In this document: positions 24,523 to 31,903 of the stretch, in pieces | How the letters are laid out: each line of letters begins with the position of its first letter | How positions within the stretch are numbered: the stretch's first letter is position 1 | NCBI GenBank assembly: GCA_903830725.1 | Contig: CAIKVH010000070.1 | Span: forward strand, 62,001 to 126,000 | DNA length: 64,000 nt | Direction: 5' to 3' | Source: an uncultured Burkholderiales bacterium | GTDB taxonomy: Bacteria; Pseudomonadota; Gammaproteobacteria; Burkholderiales; Burkholderiaceae_C | The notes under the pieces: generated by a model | What the model was told of the DNA's origin: nothing | Database searches by the model: none | The model's input: the letters and a program-made list of their open reading frames with translations, nothing else | Program-made: the position numbers and the translations under genes

Positions 24523-25551
24523 ATGAAAATTAATAAAATATGTATTGTATTTGCTTTGGTATTGCCCATTGGGAGTGCTTTGGCTTGTGCCAGTTGCGGT
24601 TGTAGTTTGAATACCGATTTGTCAGCCCAGGGGATGGGCTCTAATCCCGGGTGGTCGTTTGACGCAAGATATGACTATTTGAATCAAAATCAGTTGCGTG
24701 CTGGTAAATCTGTGATTTCACCTGCAAATGCTTCAATCACTCAAAATGTGAAGGCAGGTGGGAATGCTGAGGTGGAGGGTTACACAAGAAATAGTTACCT
24801 AACCTCATCTGTGGACTATAACAATGGAGAAAGATGGGGTGCAACATTCATACTTCCCTTTATCCAGCGTGATCACATGACCTTTGGGGTTGATAGTTGG
24901 CCAAGTGGGACCGCCGGATATACGTCTCAGGCTAGTGGTTTTGGAGACATAAAAATCATTGGACGTTATTTCGGATTTTCTGAGCAAAAGAATTGGGGTT
25001 TGCAATTTGGTATCAAGCTACCTACGGGAAATAACGGACAAACCGCCCCAGCTGCGTCTGGGGGGGGTGTAACTGCGGTGGATCCTGGTTTGCAGTTGGG
25101 TACTGGCTCGACGGACTTGATTGTAGGTATTTATAAATTTGGCCACATTGCTGCAACAGACGACTGGGGTTATTTTGGTAATTTTCAGTTTCAAGCTGCA
25201 GTAGACTCCAAAAGCACACCTTCCAATATTGATGCATTACCAGGCTCATCGGGTTCATACAGACCGGGCAATAGCTTAAATATCAATGCGGGGGTGAACT
25301 ATCAAGGTTTTGAGAATTGGACTCCTACGCTGCAATTAAACTTGATAGACAAGAAAGCTGATAGTGGAGCGGCTGCGGATACTTGGGCAACAGGAGGCAC
25401 TTTGATTTATTTGGCGCCTGGTTTAATGTACTCAACGTCTGATTCCACAAAGTACTATACAAATGTTCAACTGCCCATGTATCAAAACTTAAATGGGATT
25501 CAACTTGTACCAAAATTTGTTGGATCCGTTGGAGTTAGATTAAACTTTTAA
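24523..25551 (+). CDS. predicted outer-membrane beta-barrel with N-terminal CASCGC motif
   Basis: A 342-residue exported protein. The signal peptide (IVFALVLPIGSALA) is followed at once by CASCGCSLNTDLSAQG, so the mature N-terminus bears three cysteines that could bind metal. The rest alternates aromatic and polar strands (SFDARYDYLNQNQL, RWGATFILPFIQRD, NWGLQFGIKLPTG, TDLIVGIYKFG, DWGYFGNFQFQAAVD) and ends in VGVRLNF with a terminal Phe, as outer-membrane barrels do. It resembles the MetA-pathway/transporter-like barrels. It sits among copper-related genes, so an outer-membrane copper role is plausible but inferred. A run of eight Gs lies in a loop-coding part. Confidence 0.75.
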   Translation: MKINKICIVFALVLPIGSALACASCGCSLNTDLSAQGMGSNPGWSFDARYDYLNQNQLRAGKSVISPANASITQNVKAGGNAEVEGYTRNSYLTSSVDYNNGERWGATFILPFIQRDHMTFGVDSWPSGTAGYTSQASGFGDIKIIGRYFGFSEQKNWGLQFGIKLPTGNNGQTAPAASGGGVTAVDPGLQLGTGSTDLIVGIYKFGHIAATDDWGYFGNFQFQAAVDSKSTPSNIDALPGSSGSYRPGNSLNINAGVNYQGFENWTPTLQLNLIDKKADSGAAADTWATGGTLIYLAPGLMYSTSDSTKYYTNVQLPMYQNLNGIQLVPKFVGSVGVRLNF

Positions 25552-26049
25552 TTATTGATCAAGCAAAAGGGGAGTAATCGTTTCCTCAAGTAATTGGCTA
25601 TTCACCTTCGCATCTCCCTTAAGGCCATTCTTGCGAACGATTCCCCTTTTGTCAATAATAAAAGTACTAGGTAAGCGCCAGATGTAACCTAGCCCAGAGT
25701 AATGCATATCTGATTTGAGTGCAAATTGAAAAGAGTAGTTCTTCATGATTTTTTTTGCGTTCTCTAAGCCTGATGACTTATCTACATTGATAGCAAGAAC
25801 TTCGAGACCTTTAGATTTATTCTTTTGTAAGTAATCTTCAATTTGCGGCATTTCCTCCCGACAGGGCTCGCACCAACTTGCCCAAAAGTTGATGAGTACG
25901 ACCTTGCCTCTGTAAGCATTTAATGAGTAAACTTGACCATCTAACAATTTACCTTCAACGTTTGGGGCTATTTGGCCCACCTCCACATCTGCAAATGCAG
26001 ACTGATAGGAGAATAACGTTAATGACAAAATAATAATAAATATATGCAT
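25552..26049 (-). CDS. TlpA/ResA-like thioredoxin-family protein
   Basis: Exported thiol-disulfide protein of 165 residues when started at the internal ATG (MHIFIIILSLTLFSYQSAFA gives a clean signal peptide; the track TTG start adds seven residues). The active site is WASWCEPC with C60 and C63, followed by REEMPQIEDYL. LKSDMHYSGLGYIWRLPSTFIIDKRGIVR contains the cis-proline loop typical of TlpA. Such proteins reduce periplasmic cysteines for cytochrome c maturation or for copper insertion into oxidase. It converges with the barrel gene with no gap and diverges from the DUF2244 gene, 40 bases away. Confidence 0.9.
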   Translation of the reverse strand: MHIFIIILSLTLFSYQSAFADVEVGQIAPNVEGKLLDGQVYSLNAYRGKVVLINFWASWCEPCREEMPQIEDYLQKNKSKGLEVLAINVDKSSGLENAKKIMKNYSFQFALKSDMHYSGLGYIWRLPSTFIIDKRGIVRKNGLKGDAKVNSQLLEETITPLLLDQ

Positions 26050-26089
26050 CTCAGTAGTATAAAGGCTCAATTTAAAAGGCTAATGTTTT

Positions 26090-26551
26090 ATGCAAAATAG
26101 TGTGACAGCGCAGAGAATAGAAAACGGATGGGAGTGGTTTTTTAAGAGAAACTGCTCGATATCACCTTATCAATTAGCGGGTATTTTCATATTCTTAGGT
26201 ATCGTTTCACTCACCATCGGTACAACTTTTTATATGATGGGTGCCACATTGATATTGCCTTATTGTTTTGTCGAAATCTTTGTTCTAATGCTTGCGTTCT
26301 TTTATAACGCAAAGCATGCCAATGATTACGAGCAACTGGTCTTGCAGCCGAACGTCATAAAAATCATCCATAAAAAAGGCGAGCTTGTGAACTCTATTGA
26401 GTTAAACAGACCTTATGCTAGGGTTGAACTTATCTCTGAGAAACAAGATTTGATACTCATTAGCCACGGAGCTCAGCAAGTGCATTTTGGAAATCATATC
26501 CATCCCAATCTTAGAAGTCGTTTAAGCAGTGAAATTAAGCTTAAACTATAG
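26090..26551 (+). CDS. DUF2244 family membrane protein
   Basis: A 153-residue protein starting with the family signature GWEWFFKRNCSISPYQLAG. Two hydrophobic spans follow (GIFIFLGIVSLTIGTTFYMM and GATLILPYCFVEIFVLMLAFFYN), then the conserved AKHANDYE and a soluble beta-rich part (EQLVLQPNVIKIIH...NRPYARVEL...HFGNHI). DUF2244 proteins are common beside cytochrome c oxidase genes in alpha- and betaproteobacteria and are suspected to help assembly; no oxidase gene lies here. The neighbours (TlpA-like and PCu(A)C) are also oxidase-copper accessory types, which supports that link. Confidence 0.85.
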   Translation: MQNSVTAQRIENGWEWFFKRNCSISPYQLAGIFIFLGIVSLTIGTTFYMMGATLILPYCFVEIFVLMLAFFYNAKHANDYEQLVLQPNVIKIIHKKGELVNSIELNRPYARVELISEKQDLILISHGAQQVHFGNHIHPNLRSRLSSEIKLKL

Positions 26552-26597
26552 CTAACTGTTTGATTCATTAAACTTTAAAATCACGAAGGAAATCAGA

Positions 26598-27065
26598 ATG
26601 TATTCATCTAAGTCAATTGCAGTATTCTTTGCTCTATTATTTTTAATTACAAATTCCTTTTCTCAGTCAGCAGATTTAGGGAAGATATCCATCACCGGTG
26701 CATTCGCACGAGAAACCGTCGCAGGTCAAAATGTTGGATCAGGGTTTTTAAAAATTAAAAATGCGGGGGCTGCAGATAAGTTTATTTCAGCAACAACTTC
26801 TGCGGGCACTGAGGTGCAACTCCATACGATGTCCATGGAGGGCAATGTTATGAAGATGAGTCAGATCCCCTTTATTGAAATTCCTGCCAACGGCTCTGCT
26901 GAACTCACGCCAGGTGGAATGCATTTGATGGTTATGGGACTAAAGAGCCCTTTGAAAGTGGGCGACAGTTTAAAGATAAAGCTGAAATTTTCTAACTCTG
27001 GTGAGGTAGAAGTTAATTTCCCCGTTCAGGCAATCTCTCCTCACGCGGGGCATATGAAAATGTAA
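26598..27065 (+). CDS. periplasmic copper chaperone PCu(A)C
   Basis: Periplasmic Cu(I) carrier that supplies the CuA site of cytochrome oxidase. After the signal peptide (AVFFALLFLITNSFSQS) the 155-residue protein shows the exact H-x10-M-x21-H-x-M copper site: H76, M87, H109 and M111 (VQLHTMSMEGNVMKM and GGMHLMVMGL). The C-terminal PHAGHMKM adds further possible His/Met ligands. The ATG has AAGGAAATCAG upstream. It lies 46 bases after the DUF2244 gene and probably shares its transcript. No Sco or CopC gene is adjacent. Confidence 0.92.
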   Translation: MYSSKSIAVFFALLFLITNSFSQSADLGKISITGAFARETVAGQNVGSGFLKIKNAGAADKFISATTSAGTEVQLHTMSMEGNVMKMSQIPFIEIPANGSAELTPGGMHLMVMGLKSPLKVGDSLKIKLKFSNSGEVEVNFPVQAISPHAGHMKM

Positions 27066-27071
27066 TTCTAG

Positions 27072-27854
27072 CTATTTAGCTTTGATGAATCGGTTGCTCA
27101 GCTTACCAAGTCCCGTTATTTCGATCTCAACCAAGTCTGCGTGTTTGATGTTAGGAGAGGTTCCGTCAGTCCCCATCCACATGACATCTCCGGGGTAAAG
27201 AGTAGCGTAGCGAGATGTCCTGCTGATAAAGGTGGATATATCAAACAGCATTGCTTGGGTGTCAAACTCAATAGTCTGAATGCCGTTTACCGTGACGCGT
27301 GTTTTAGCGTCTTGAATTTTAAAATCTGTTTCAATCCAAGGACCCATGGGTTTAAAAGTATCGCTATTCTTTGAGCGAAAAAACGTTCTGTCCTCTTTTT
27401 GCCAATCACGCTCACTTATGTCGTTGCCAATGGTGTATCCAAAAACACAAGACAGTGCATCTTTCTCAGAAATATTTTTGACTTTCCTGCCTATAACAAC
27501 AACGACCTCGGCTTCATAGTGAATCTTTTCACCTGCATCGGCAGGAATAATGACATCCTCGCCGTGAGCAATTAAGGCATTAACGGCTCTGTATCCAATA
27601 TCGGCAGCGCCTGGAACAACTGGTTTTTCGCCCCTTGCCTGAGCAACCTCCATGATGTGTTTGACGTAGTTGAGTCCCGCCGCGTAAAACGTTGCAGGAA
27701 TGACAGGGACCTCAATTTTGACTTGATCTAATGCATGCTCTACTTTAAGTGGATACCACTCACCCCAGGGGACGCCTTCAATTGCATTTAGGACCTCACC
27801 ATTTAAATAACCTGTGAACGTTTTTCCTTGAACCGTGTATCGCAACCATTTCAT
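27072..27854 (-). CDS. fumarylacetoacetate hydrolase-family protein (long form)
   Basis: Starting at MKWLRYTVQGKTF (the track adds 21 residues) gives 260 residues and an ATGA overlap with the upstream oxidase gene. The FAH core is YEAEVVVVIGRKVKNI with metal-binding Glu residues, GYTIGNDISERDWQ (Asp), and LYPGDVMWMGTDGTSPNIKHADLVEIEITGLGKL. The N-terminal domain (KVEVPVIPATFYAAGLNYVKHI) matches the ureidoglycolate-lyase/2-hydroxyhepta-2,4-diene-dioate isomerase group. The product is probably a small keto acid. Coupling to an alpha-hydroxy-acid oxidase suggests consecutive steps of one catabolic path, but the substrate is unknown. Confidence 0.87.
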   Translation of the reverse strand: MKWLRYTVQGKTFTGYLNGEVLNAIEGVPWGEWYPLKVEHALDQVKIEVPVIPATFYAAGLNYVKHIMEVAQARGEKPVVPGAADIGYRAVNALIAHGEDVIIPADAGEKIHYEAEVVVVIGRKVKNISEKDALSCVFGYTIGNDISERDWQKEDRTFFRSKNSDTFKPMGPWIETDFKIQDAKTRVTVNGIQTIEFDTQAMLFDISTFISRTSRYATLYPGDVMWMGTDGTSPNIKHADLVEIEITGLGKLSNRFIKAK

Positions 27855-29011
27855 TTTGAATGCTCGTGTTTTAAGATTAGATCTGCTGTAATTTGATTTA
27901 TTTCGGACGCCCCACATAACTGCATGGTGCGGATCAATTCTTCTTTGAGAATGTTGAGTGCATGAGATGCGCCATTTTCGCCTTGAACTACTGCTCCGAA
28001 CAGGGTAGCTCGACCGGTCATCACGCCATCAGCACCTAGTGCTATTGCCTTTAAGATGTCGCTGCCTCGTCGTATTCCCCCGTCAAGTAAAACAGGAACT
28101 TTACGGTCTACAGCTTTAACAATGTCAGGTAGTGCGCGGAGTGTTGAGATTGCTGTATCAAGTTGCCGTCCACCGTGGTTGGAGACAACAATAGCGTCGC
28201 ACCCCATCTCAACTAAGCGCAGTGCATCTTCAGGGTGCATTACGCCTTTAATGATTAGCTTTTTATGCCAATAGTCTCTAATACGCTTTAAATCATCCCA
28301 ATTAAATGAAGGGTCATAATTACGACCAACAGACGAGGCAAGGTTGTTGATGCCTCGCTTTTGTCCATCAAGCCCCAGCATATTTTCTAGGACGGGAATA
28401 CCGTTTGCAAGCATCTGACTTAGCCAAAGGGGATGAGACATGAAATCAAAAGCAACCCTGGGGTTGAGTTTGAAAGGGATAGCGAATTGGTTTTTATTAT
28501 CGCGTTCACGCTTTCCGCCTACGGGCAGGTCAACAGTGATCATCAGTCCCTCGTACTCTGCAGCGTGAGCACGGTCAATGAGAGAGTAAAAGAAATCTTT
28601 GTTTTTTAAAATGTATGCTTGAAACCAATGTCGACCTGGAGCCTGTCTTGCAATTTGCTCGATCGATGTGGTTGCAGAGCTGGATAAAGTGTAAATCAAA
28701 TCTCTATCAGCTGCCGCTCTAGCCAGCGCAATATCCGCTCCGTGTTTGCCAAATCCGAGTGCGCCGGTTGGAGCGATTGCAAGGGGCAAGCTACATCTAT
28801 GACCTAGGATATCTGCGCTTGTATCAATGGACTCAACACCCCTCAGGATCCGGGGCAACAGTAAAGTGTTATGAAAGCTCTGTCGATTTGCCTTTAAAGT
28901 GATTTCATCCTCAGCCCCTCCGTCAAAGAAATCAAAAATACAGCGGGGAAGTTTTTGTTTTGCTGCTAGACGTAGATCTTCTATGGATACGGCGTGTAAG
29001 GGGGAGCTCAT
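27851..29011 (-). CDS. FMN-dependent alpha-hydroxy-acid oxidase/dehydrogenase
   Basis: A 386-residue member of the lactate/mandelate/glycolate oxidase family, which oxidises an (S)-2-hydroxy acid to the keto acid with FMN. The barrel is complete: RCIFDFFDGGAEDEITL, LAIAPTGALGFG, the catalytic histidine in IVVSNHGGRQLD, and the phosphate-binding LLDGGIRRGSDILKAIALGADGVMTGR. The loop after ITVDLPVGGKRERD is long (NQFAIPFKLNPRVAFDFMSHPLWLSQM), as in membrane-associated dehydrogenases. No signal peptide is seen. The downstream FAH-family gene overlaps its stop by 4 bases. The substrate cannot be told from sequence. Confidence 0.92.
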   Translation of the reverse strand: MSSPLHAVSIEDLRLAAKQKLPRCIFDFFDGGAEDEITLKANRQSFHNTLLLPRILRGVESIDTSADILGHRCSLPLAIAPTGALGFGKHGADIALARAAADRDLIYTLSSSATTSIEQIARQAPGRHWFQAYILKNKDFFYSLIDRAHAAEYEGLMITVDLPVGGKRERDNKNQFAIPFKLNPRVAFDFMSHPLWLSQMLANGIPVLENMLGLDGQKRGINNLASSVGRNYDPSFNWDDLKRIRDYWHKKLIIKGVMHPEDALRLVEMGCDAIVVSNHGGRQLDTAISTLRALPDIVKAVDRKVPVLLDGGIRRGSDILKAIALGADGVMTGRATLFGAVVQGENGASHALNILKEELIRTMQLCGASEINQITADLILKHEHSK

Positions 29012-29039
29012 GAGTGCCTAATCAATGGGGAAAGATGGG

Positions 29040-29104
29040 GAGGAAAGCAAGGAAAGAAAACTAAAGTAAAGAAAAGTAAAGAAAAGAAAAGAAAAGAAAA
29101 GAAA
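29040..29104. repeat. GAAAA/TTTTC pentanucleotide-rich tract
   Basis: Almost pure A and G on the + strand, with five consecutive AAAAG units and degenerate AAAGT copies before them. On the coding (minus) strand it is a polypyrimidine tract between the Bug-receptor stop and the oxidase start. It is a simple-sequence repeat able to change length by slippage. Confidence 0.75.
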
Positions 29105-30151
29105 TTAATTCAGATCGGCTTTTACCCCAGCAGATTTGATGACGTTTTCCCATCTCTCATAATCGCGCTTTAGAAAGGCTTGGAACTCTGCAGGTTTATC
29201 ACCCACCACGACTGCCCCCAGTTTCTCTAATTGCGCATGTACGTCTGGTTTTGCCAATGCTTTATTCATGGCGCTGTATAGCTTGTCAACAATGACTGTG
29301 GGTGTCTTTGCAGGCGCGAGCATGCCCACCCAAGGTGCAGTTTCTTCAAAACCAGGGAAACCAATTTCTGACATCGTTGGTTTATCTCCAAACTGGGGAA
29401 GACGTTTCGCCGTTCCAACAGCCAATATATTTACTCGCTTTGCAGCAACGTTATCAGCAATACCAATGATTGGATAAAACATAAAGTCAACCCGTCCTGC
29501 CATCACCTCTAAAAGTGCTGGCCCGTTTCCTTTGTAGGGAATATGCAGCATTTTTTGTTTAATCAGCGTGGCGAGTAACTCTGCCGATAAATGTCCAGAA
29601 CCACCACTCCCAGAAGATGCAAAGCTTACGGCCTCTGGCTTGGACTTAGCCTGGTTTAATAAGTCTTGGATGCTATGAAATGGGGAGTTGTAAGCAGTAA
29701 CGGCAACCAAGGGCAGGTTGGCTGCATTGGATATTGGCGCAAAATCTGTTTTGGGGTTGTAACCAGCGGCATCCCCAAGCAAAATGGGATTAACGTTCAT
29801 CCCGAGCGATGAGAAAAGTAGTGTGTAACCATCTGGTGGCGAATTCCTGACTTCGCGTGTTGCGATCATCGCGCTCGCCCCAGCCTTGTTCTCCACGACA
29901 ACCGGTTGCCCTAAGGTGTCGGACATATCCTTAGCAAGGACCCGGGCAATAACGTCAGTTGGCCCACCTGCAGCAAATCCCACGACTAATCTTATAGGGC
30001 GGTTAGGGTAGTTATCGTTTGCACTGGCGAGTTTGGGCAAATAAATTCCAGCGCATAGTGAGATAAAGATTAAAGAATTAAATGATCTTTTTAATTCTTT
30101 AATGCAGATTTCTTTAAAGAACTGTAGGTTAAGGTACGCCAGTGCAATCAT
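29105..30151 (-). CDS. Bug/TctC-family periplasmic solute receptor
   Basis: Extracytoplasmic solute receptor of the tripartite tricarboxylate family, binding carboxylates or related small molecules. The track start overlaps the dioxygenase gene. The ATG at 30151 gives 348 residues, but a rather long leader (signal core SLIFISLCAGIYLPKLASA). Family marks are YPNRPIRLVVGFAAGGPTDVIARVLA, VVENKAGASAMIATREV, PPDGYTLL, MLHIPYKGNGPALLEVMAGRVDFMF and PTMSEIGFPGFEETAPWVGMLAPA. No TctA/TctB membrane partners are near, which is usual for Bug proteins in Burkholderiales. It probably captures the substrate of the neighbouring enzymes. Confidence 0.9.
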   Translation of the reverse strand: MIALAYLNLQFFKEICIKELKRSFNSLIFISLCAGIYLPKLASANDNYPNRPIRLVVGFAAGGPTDVIARVLAKDMSDTLGQPVVVENKAGASAMIATREVRNSPPDGYTLLFSSLGMNVNPILLGDAAGYNPKTDFAPISNAANLPLVAVTAYNSPFHSIQDLLNQAKSKPEAVSFASSGSGGSGHLSAELLATLIKQKMLHIPYKGNGPALLEVMAGRVDFMFYPIIGIADNVAAKRVNILAVGTAKRLPQFGDKPTMSEIGFPGFEETAPWVGMLAPAKTPTVIVDKLYSAMNKALAKPDVHAQLEKLGAVVVGDKPAEFQAFLKRDYERWENVIKSAGVKADLN

Positions 30152-30195
30152 GATGAGCTCAATAAGAATTGTTGAATAGATTTGACAAGTAACCC

Positions 30196-31089
30196 CTAGG
30201 CTTTCATAGCCAAGGTGCCGCGAGGGAAATAACGATCCGCCATGACTTGACAACGCATGATATGTCTGTGCTCATCGGCTTTATAGTCAGCGACAGCGTT
30301 ATGTAACGTGCTGATGTTGTCCCACATTAAAACATCCCCCACGCGCCACCTGTGTTCATACTGGAATTCTGGTCTGAGTTGGAGTTCAAATAGGGTCTGA
30401 AGGATACGTTCGCTCTCGGCTTCATCTAATTCGTTAATGCGGATTGCATAACCAGGGTTGGCATAAAGAACGGTATCGCCGGTAATGGGGTGCTTCAAGA
30501 AAATGGGGTGACTGACGGGAGGTTTTGCTGCGCGCTGTGAAGGTGTTAGTTCTGCTCTAAGGCTACCAGGGCGTTTCCTCATGTTGTCCCAGAATTTAGC
30601 AAAATCGTGAGTAACTGTCATGCCCTTCAATCGTTCCTTCAAATCAATCGGAATGGCAGCATAGGCTTTTCTGGTACTACAAAAAGCAGTGTTGCCTAGC
30701 GGTTTACCATCTCGGTATGGAATTTCGATTCCATACAAAACGTTAGAAAAAGCTATATCTTTGCTGTAGGACATATCGGTATGCCAGTCTTGTCCAGCAT
30801 CCTTAAAGCCAATAGGCTCACCCTTTTCGTCCACTTTGTTCGACAAAATCATCACCTCAGGGTGCAAGGTATCTTGGAACATGTTAGCGACATTAATTTC
30901 TAGTGTTCCAAATCGCTGCGAAAATTCTTTTAACTGGGTTGAGTTCAGCCGTTGAGCCGGGAAGCACAGAACACTGTGTGTACCAAGAGCTATTTCGAGT
31001 TGCGAATACTCATCCTCGTCTAAAGGTTTGGATAAATCTAAGTTGAGTACCTGAGCGCCTATTCCACCGCTGTTAATGTTAATGTTCAT
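30196..31089 (-). CDS. TauD/TfdA-family 2-oxoglutarate dioxygenase
   Basis: Non-heme Fe(II) oxygenase using 2-oxoglutarate. The start MNININSGGIGAQVLNLDLS gives 297 residues and leaves 10 bases to the upstream GST gene; the track start runs into that gene. The iron site is H103 and D105 (WHTDMSY) with H263 (ISTLHNAVADY). R279 (HRHIMRCQV) should hold 2-oxoglutarate. The family includes taurine, alkylsulfate and 2,4-D dioxygenases; the substrate here is unknown. It is encoded with a GST and a Bug receptor in one orientation. Confidence 0.9.
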   Translation of the reverse strand: MNININSGGIGAQVLNLDLSKPLDEDEYSQLEIALGTHSVLCFPAQRLNSTQLKEFSQRFGTLEINVANMFQDTLHPEVMILSNKVDEKGEPIGFKDAGQDWHTDMSYSKDIAFSNVLYGIEIPYRDGKPLGNTAFCSTRKAYAAIPIDLKERLKGMTVTHDFAKFWDNMRKRPGSLRAELTPSQRAAKPPVSHPIFLKHPITGDTVLYANPGYAIRINELDEAESERILQTLFELQLRPEFQYEHRWRVGDVLMWDNISTLHNAVADYKADEHRHIMRCQVMADRYFPRGTLAMKA

Positions 31090-31099
31090 AACTAAACTC

Positions 31100-31705
31100 T
31101 TATGCAGGTAATGTCCATTCTTTAGCAACTGATGTACGTTTGCTGATGACTTCAAACCAACCCTTTAATTTGGGATGAGATTTACGCCATTCCAGGTGAT
31201 CAAAGCGAAGGTCCAAATAGGCAAGCGAGCAAGCTAGCGTGATTTGACCAATATGAAAGGAGTCGTTATGGACGCTAGATTCGAACTGTTTAAGAGCAGA
31301 ATGTATTTTTTCGATTTGACCATTGACCCAATCGTTCCAGCATAACTCTTTAGGACGCAAAAAGGTTTCATATCTTGTCAAAAGCGCTGCATCCAATAGC
31401 CCGTCCCCGAGAGCTTGCATTGTGATTGCCTCCCATCGAAGCGATTTATCCGTTGGGAATAGCTGTCCAGATCCGAGTTCATTGAGATACTCACAAATAA
31501 CCCGACTGTCATATAGGGCGACTCCCTCCTTGGTCAGAAGGGTCGGAACTTTACCCAAGGGATTTTTCTCTACTATTGTCTTATCCCTATCTACCGGACT
31601 CGCCTTTGCAGGCAAGAGTTCAATGTGCTCAGATAATCCAAGTTCGTGTGCACAAATCATAACTTTACGAACATAAGGGGAGGTCGGAGAGAAGAATAAT
31701 TTCAT
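31100..31705 (-). CDS. glutathione S-transferase-family protein
   Basis: A 201-residue protein with the N-terminal thioredoxin-like domain (MKLFFSPTSPYVRKVMICAHELGL, the SPTSPYVRK motif with the catalytic-type Ser/Thr) and the glutathione-binding LGKVPTLLTKEGVALYDSRVICEYLNE. The helical C-terminal domain contains the usual ITLACSLAYLDLRF motif. It resembles GstA/beta-type bacterial transferases of unknown substrate. It is the first gene of the minus-strand set with the dioxygenase and the Bug receptor, so it may act on the same compound. Confidence 0.88.
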   Translation of the reverse strand: MKLFFSPTSPYVRKVMICAHELGLSEHIELLPAKASPVDRDKTIVEKNPLGKVPTLLTKEGVALYDSRVICEYLNELGSGQLFPTDKSLRWEAITMQALGDGLLDAALLTRYETFLRPKELCWNDWVNGQIEKIHSALKQFESSVHNDSFHIGQITLACSLAYLDLRFDHLEWRKSHPKLKGWFEVISKRTSVAKEWTLPA

Positions 31706-31781
31706 AGTAATTTTTTAAATTAATTTTTATTTTTTGGATTTAAGTAAGGTTTTAATTATCCTTCCTTTTGGAACATGTAAT

Positions 31782-31811
31782 TTGACAAAATGCGGTCTCA
31801 AACCATGAAAT
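31782..31811 (+). promoter_or_regulatory. possible sigma-70 promoter for the exported hydrolase gene
   Basis: A perfect TTGACA is followed after 18 bases by TGAAAT (4 of 6 matches to the -10 consensus). It lies about 95 bases upstream of the hydrolase ATG, in the divergent gap. The call is tentative because the -10 is poor. Confidence 0.35.
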
Positions 31812-31903
31812 CAGGGTATGTGCTAATGTCCCCTAGAACATCATAAAATATCTATACGACCTCATATTGAATACCTTTATTCTTAAATTTAATTACTTTT
31901 TAT

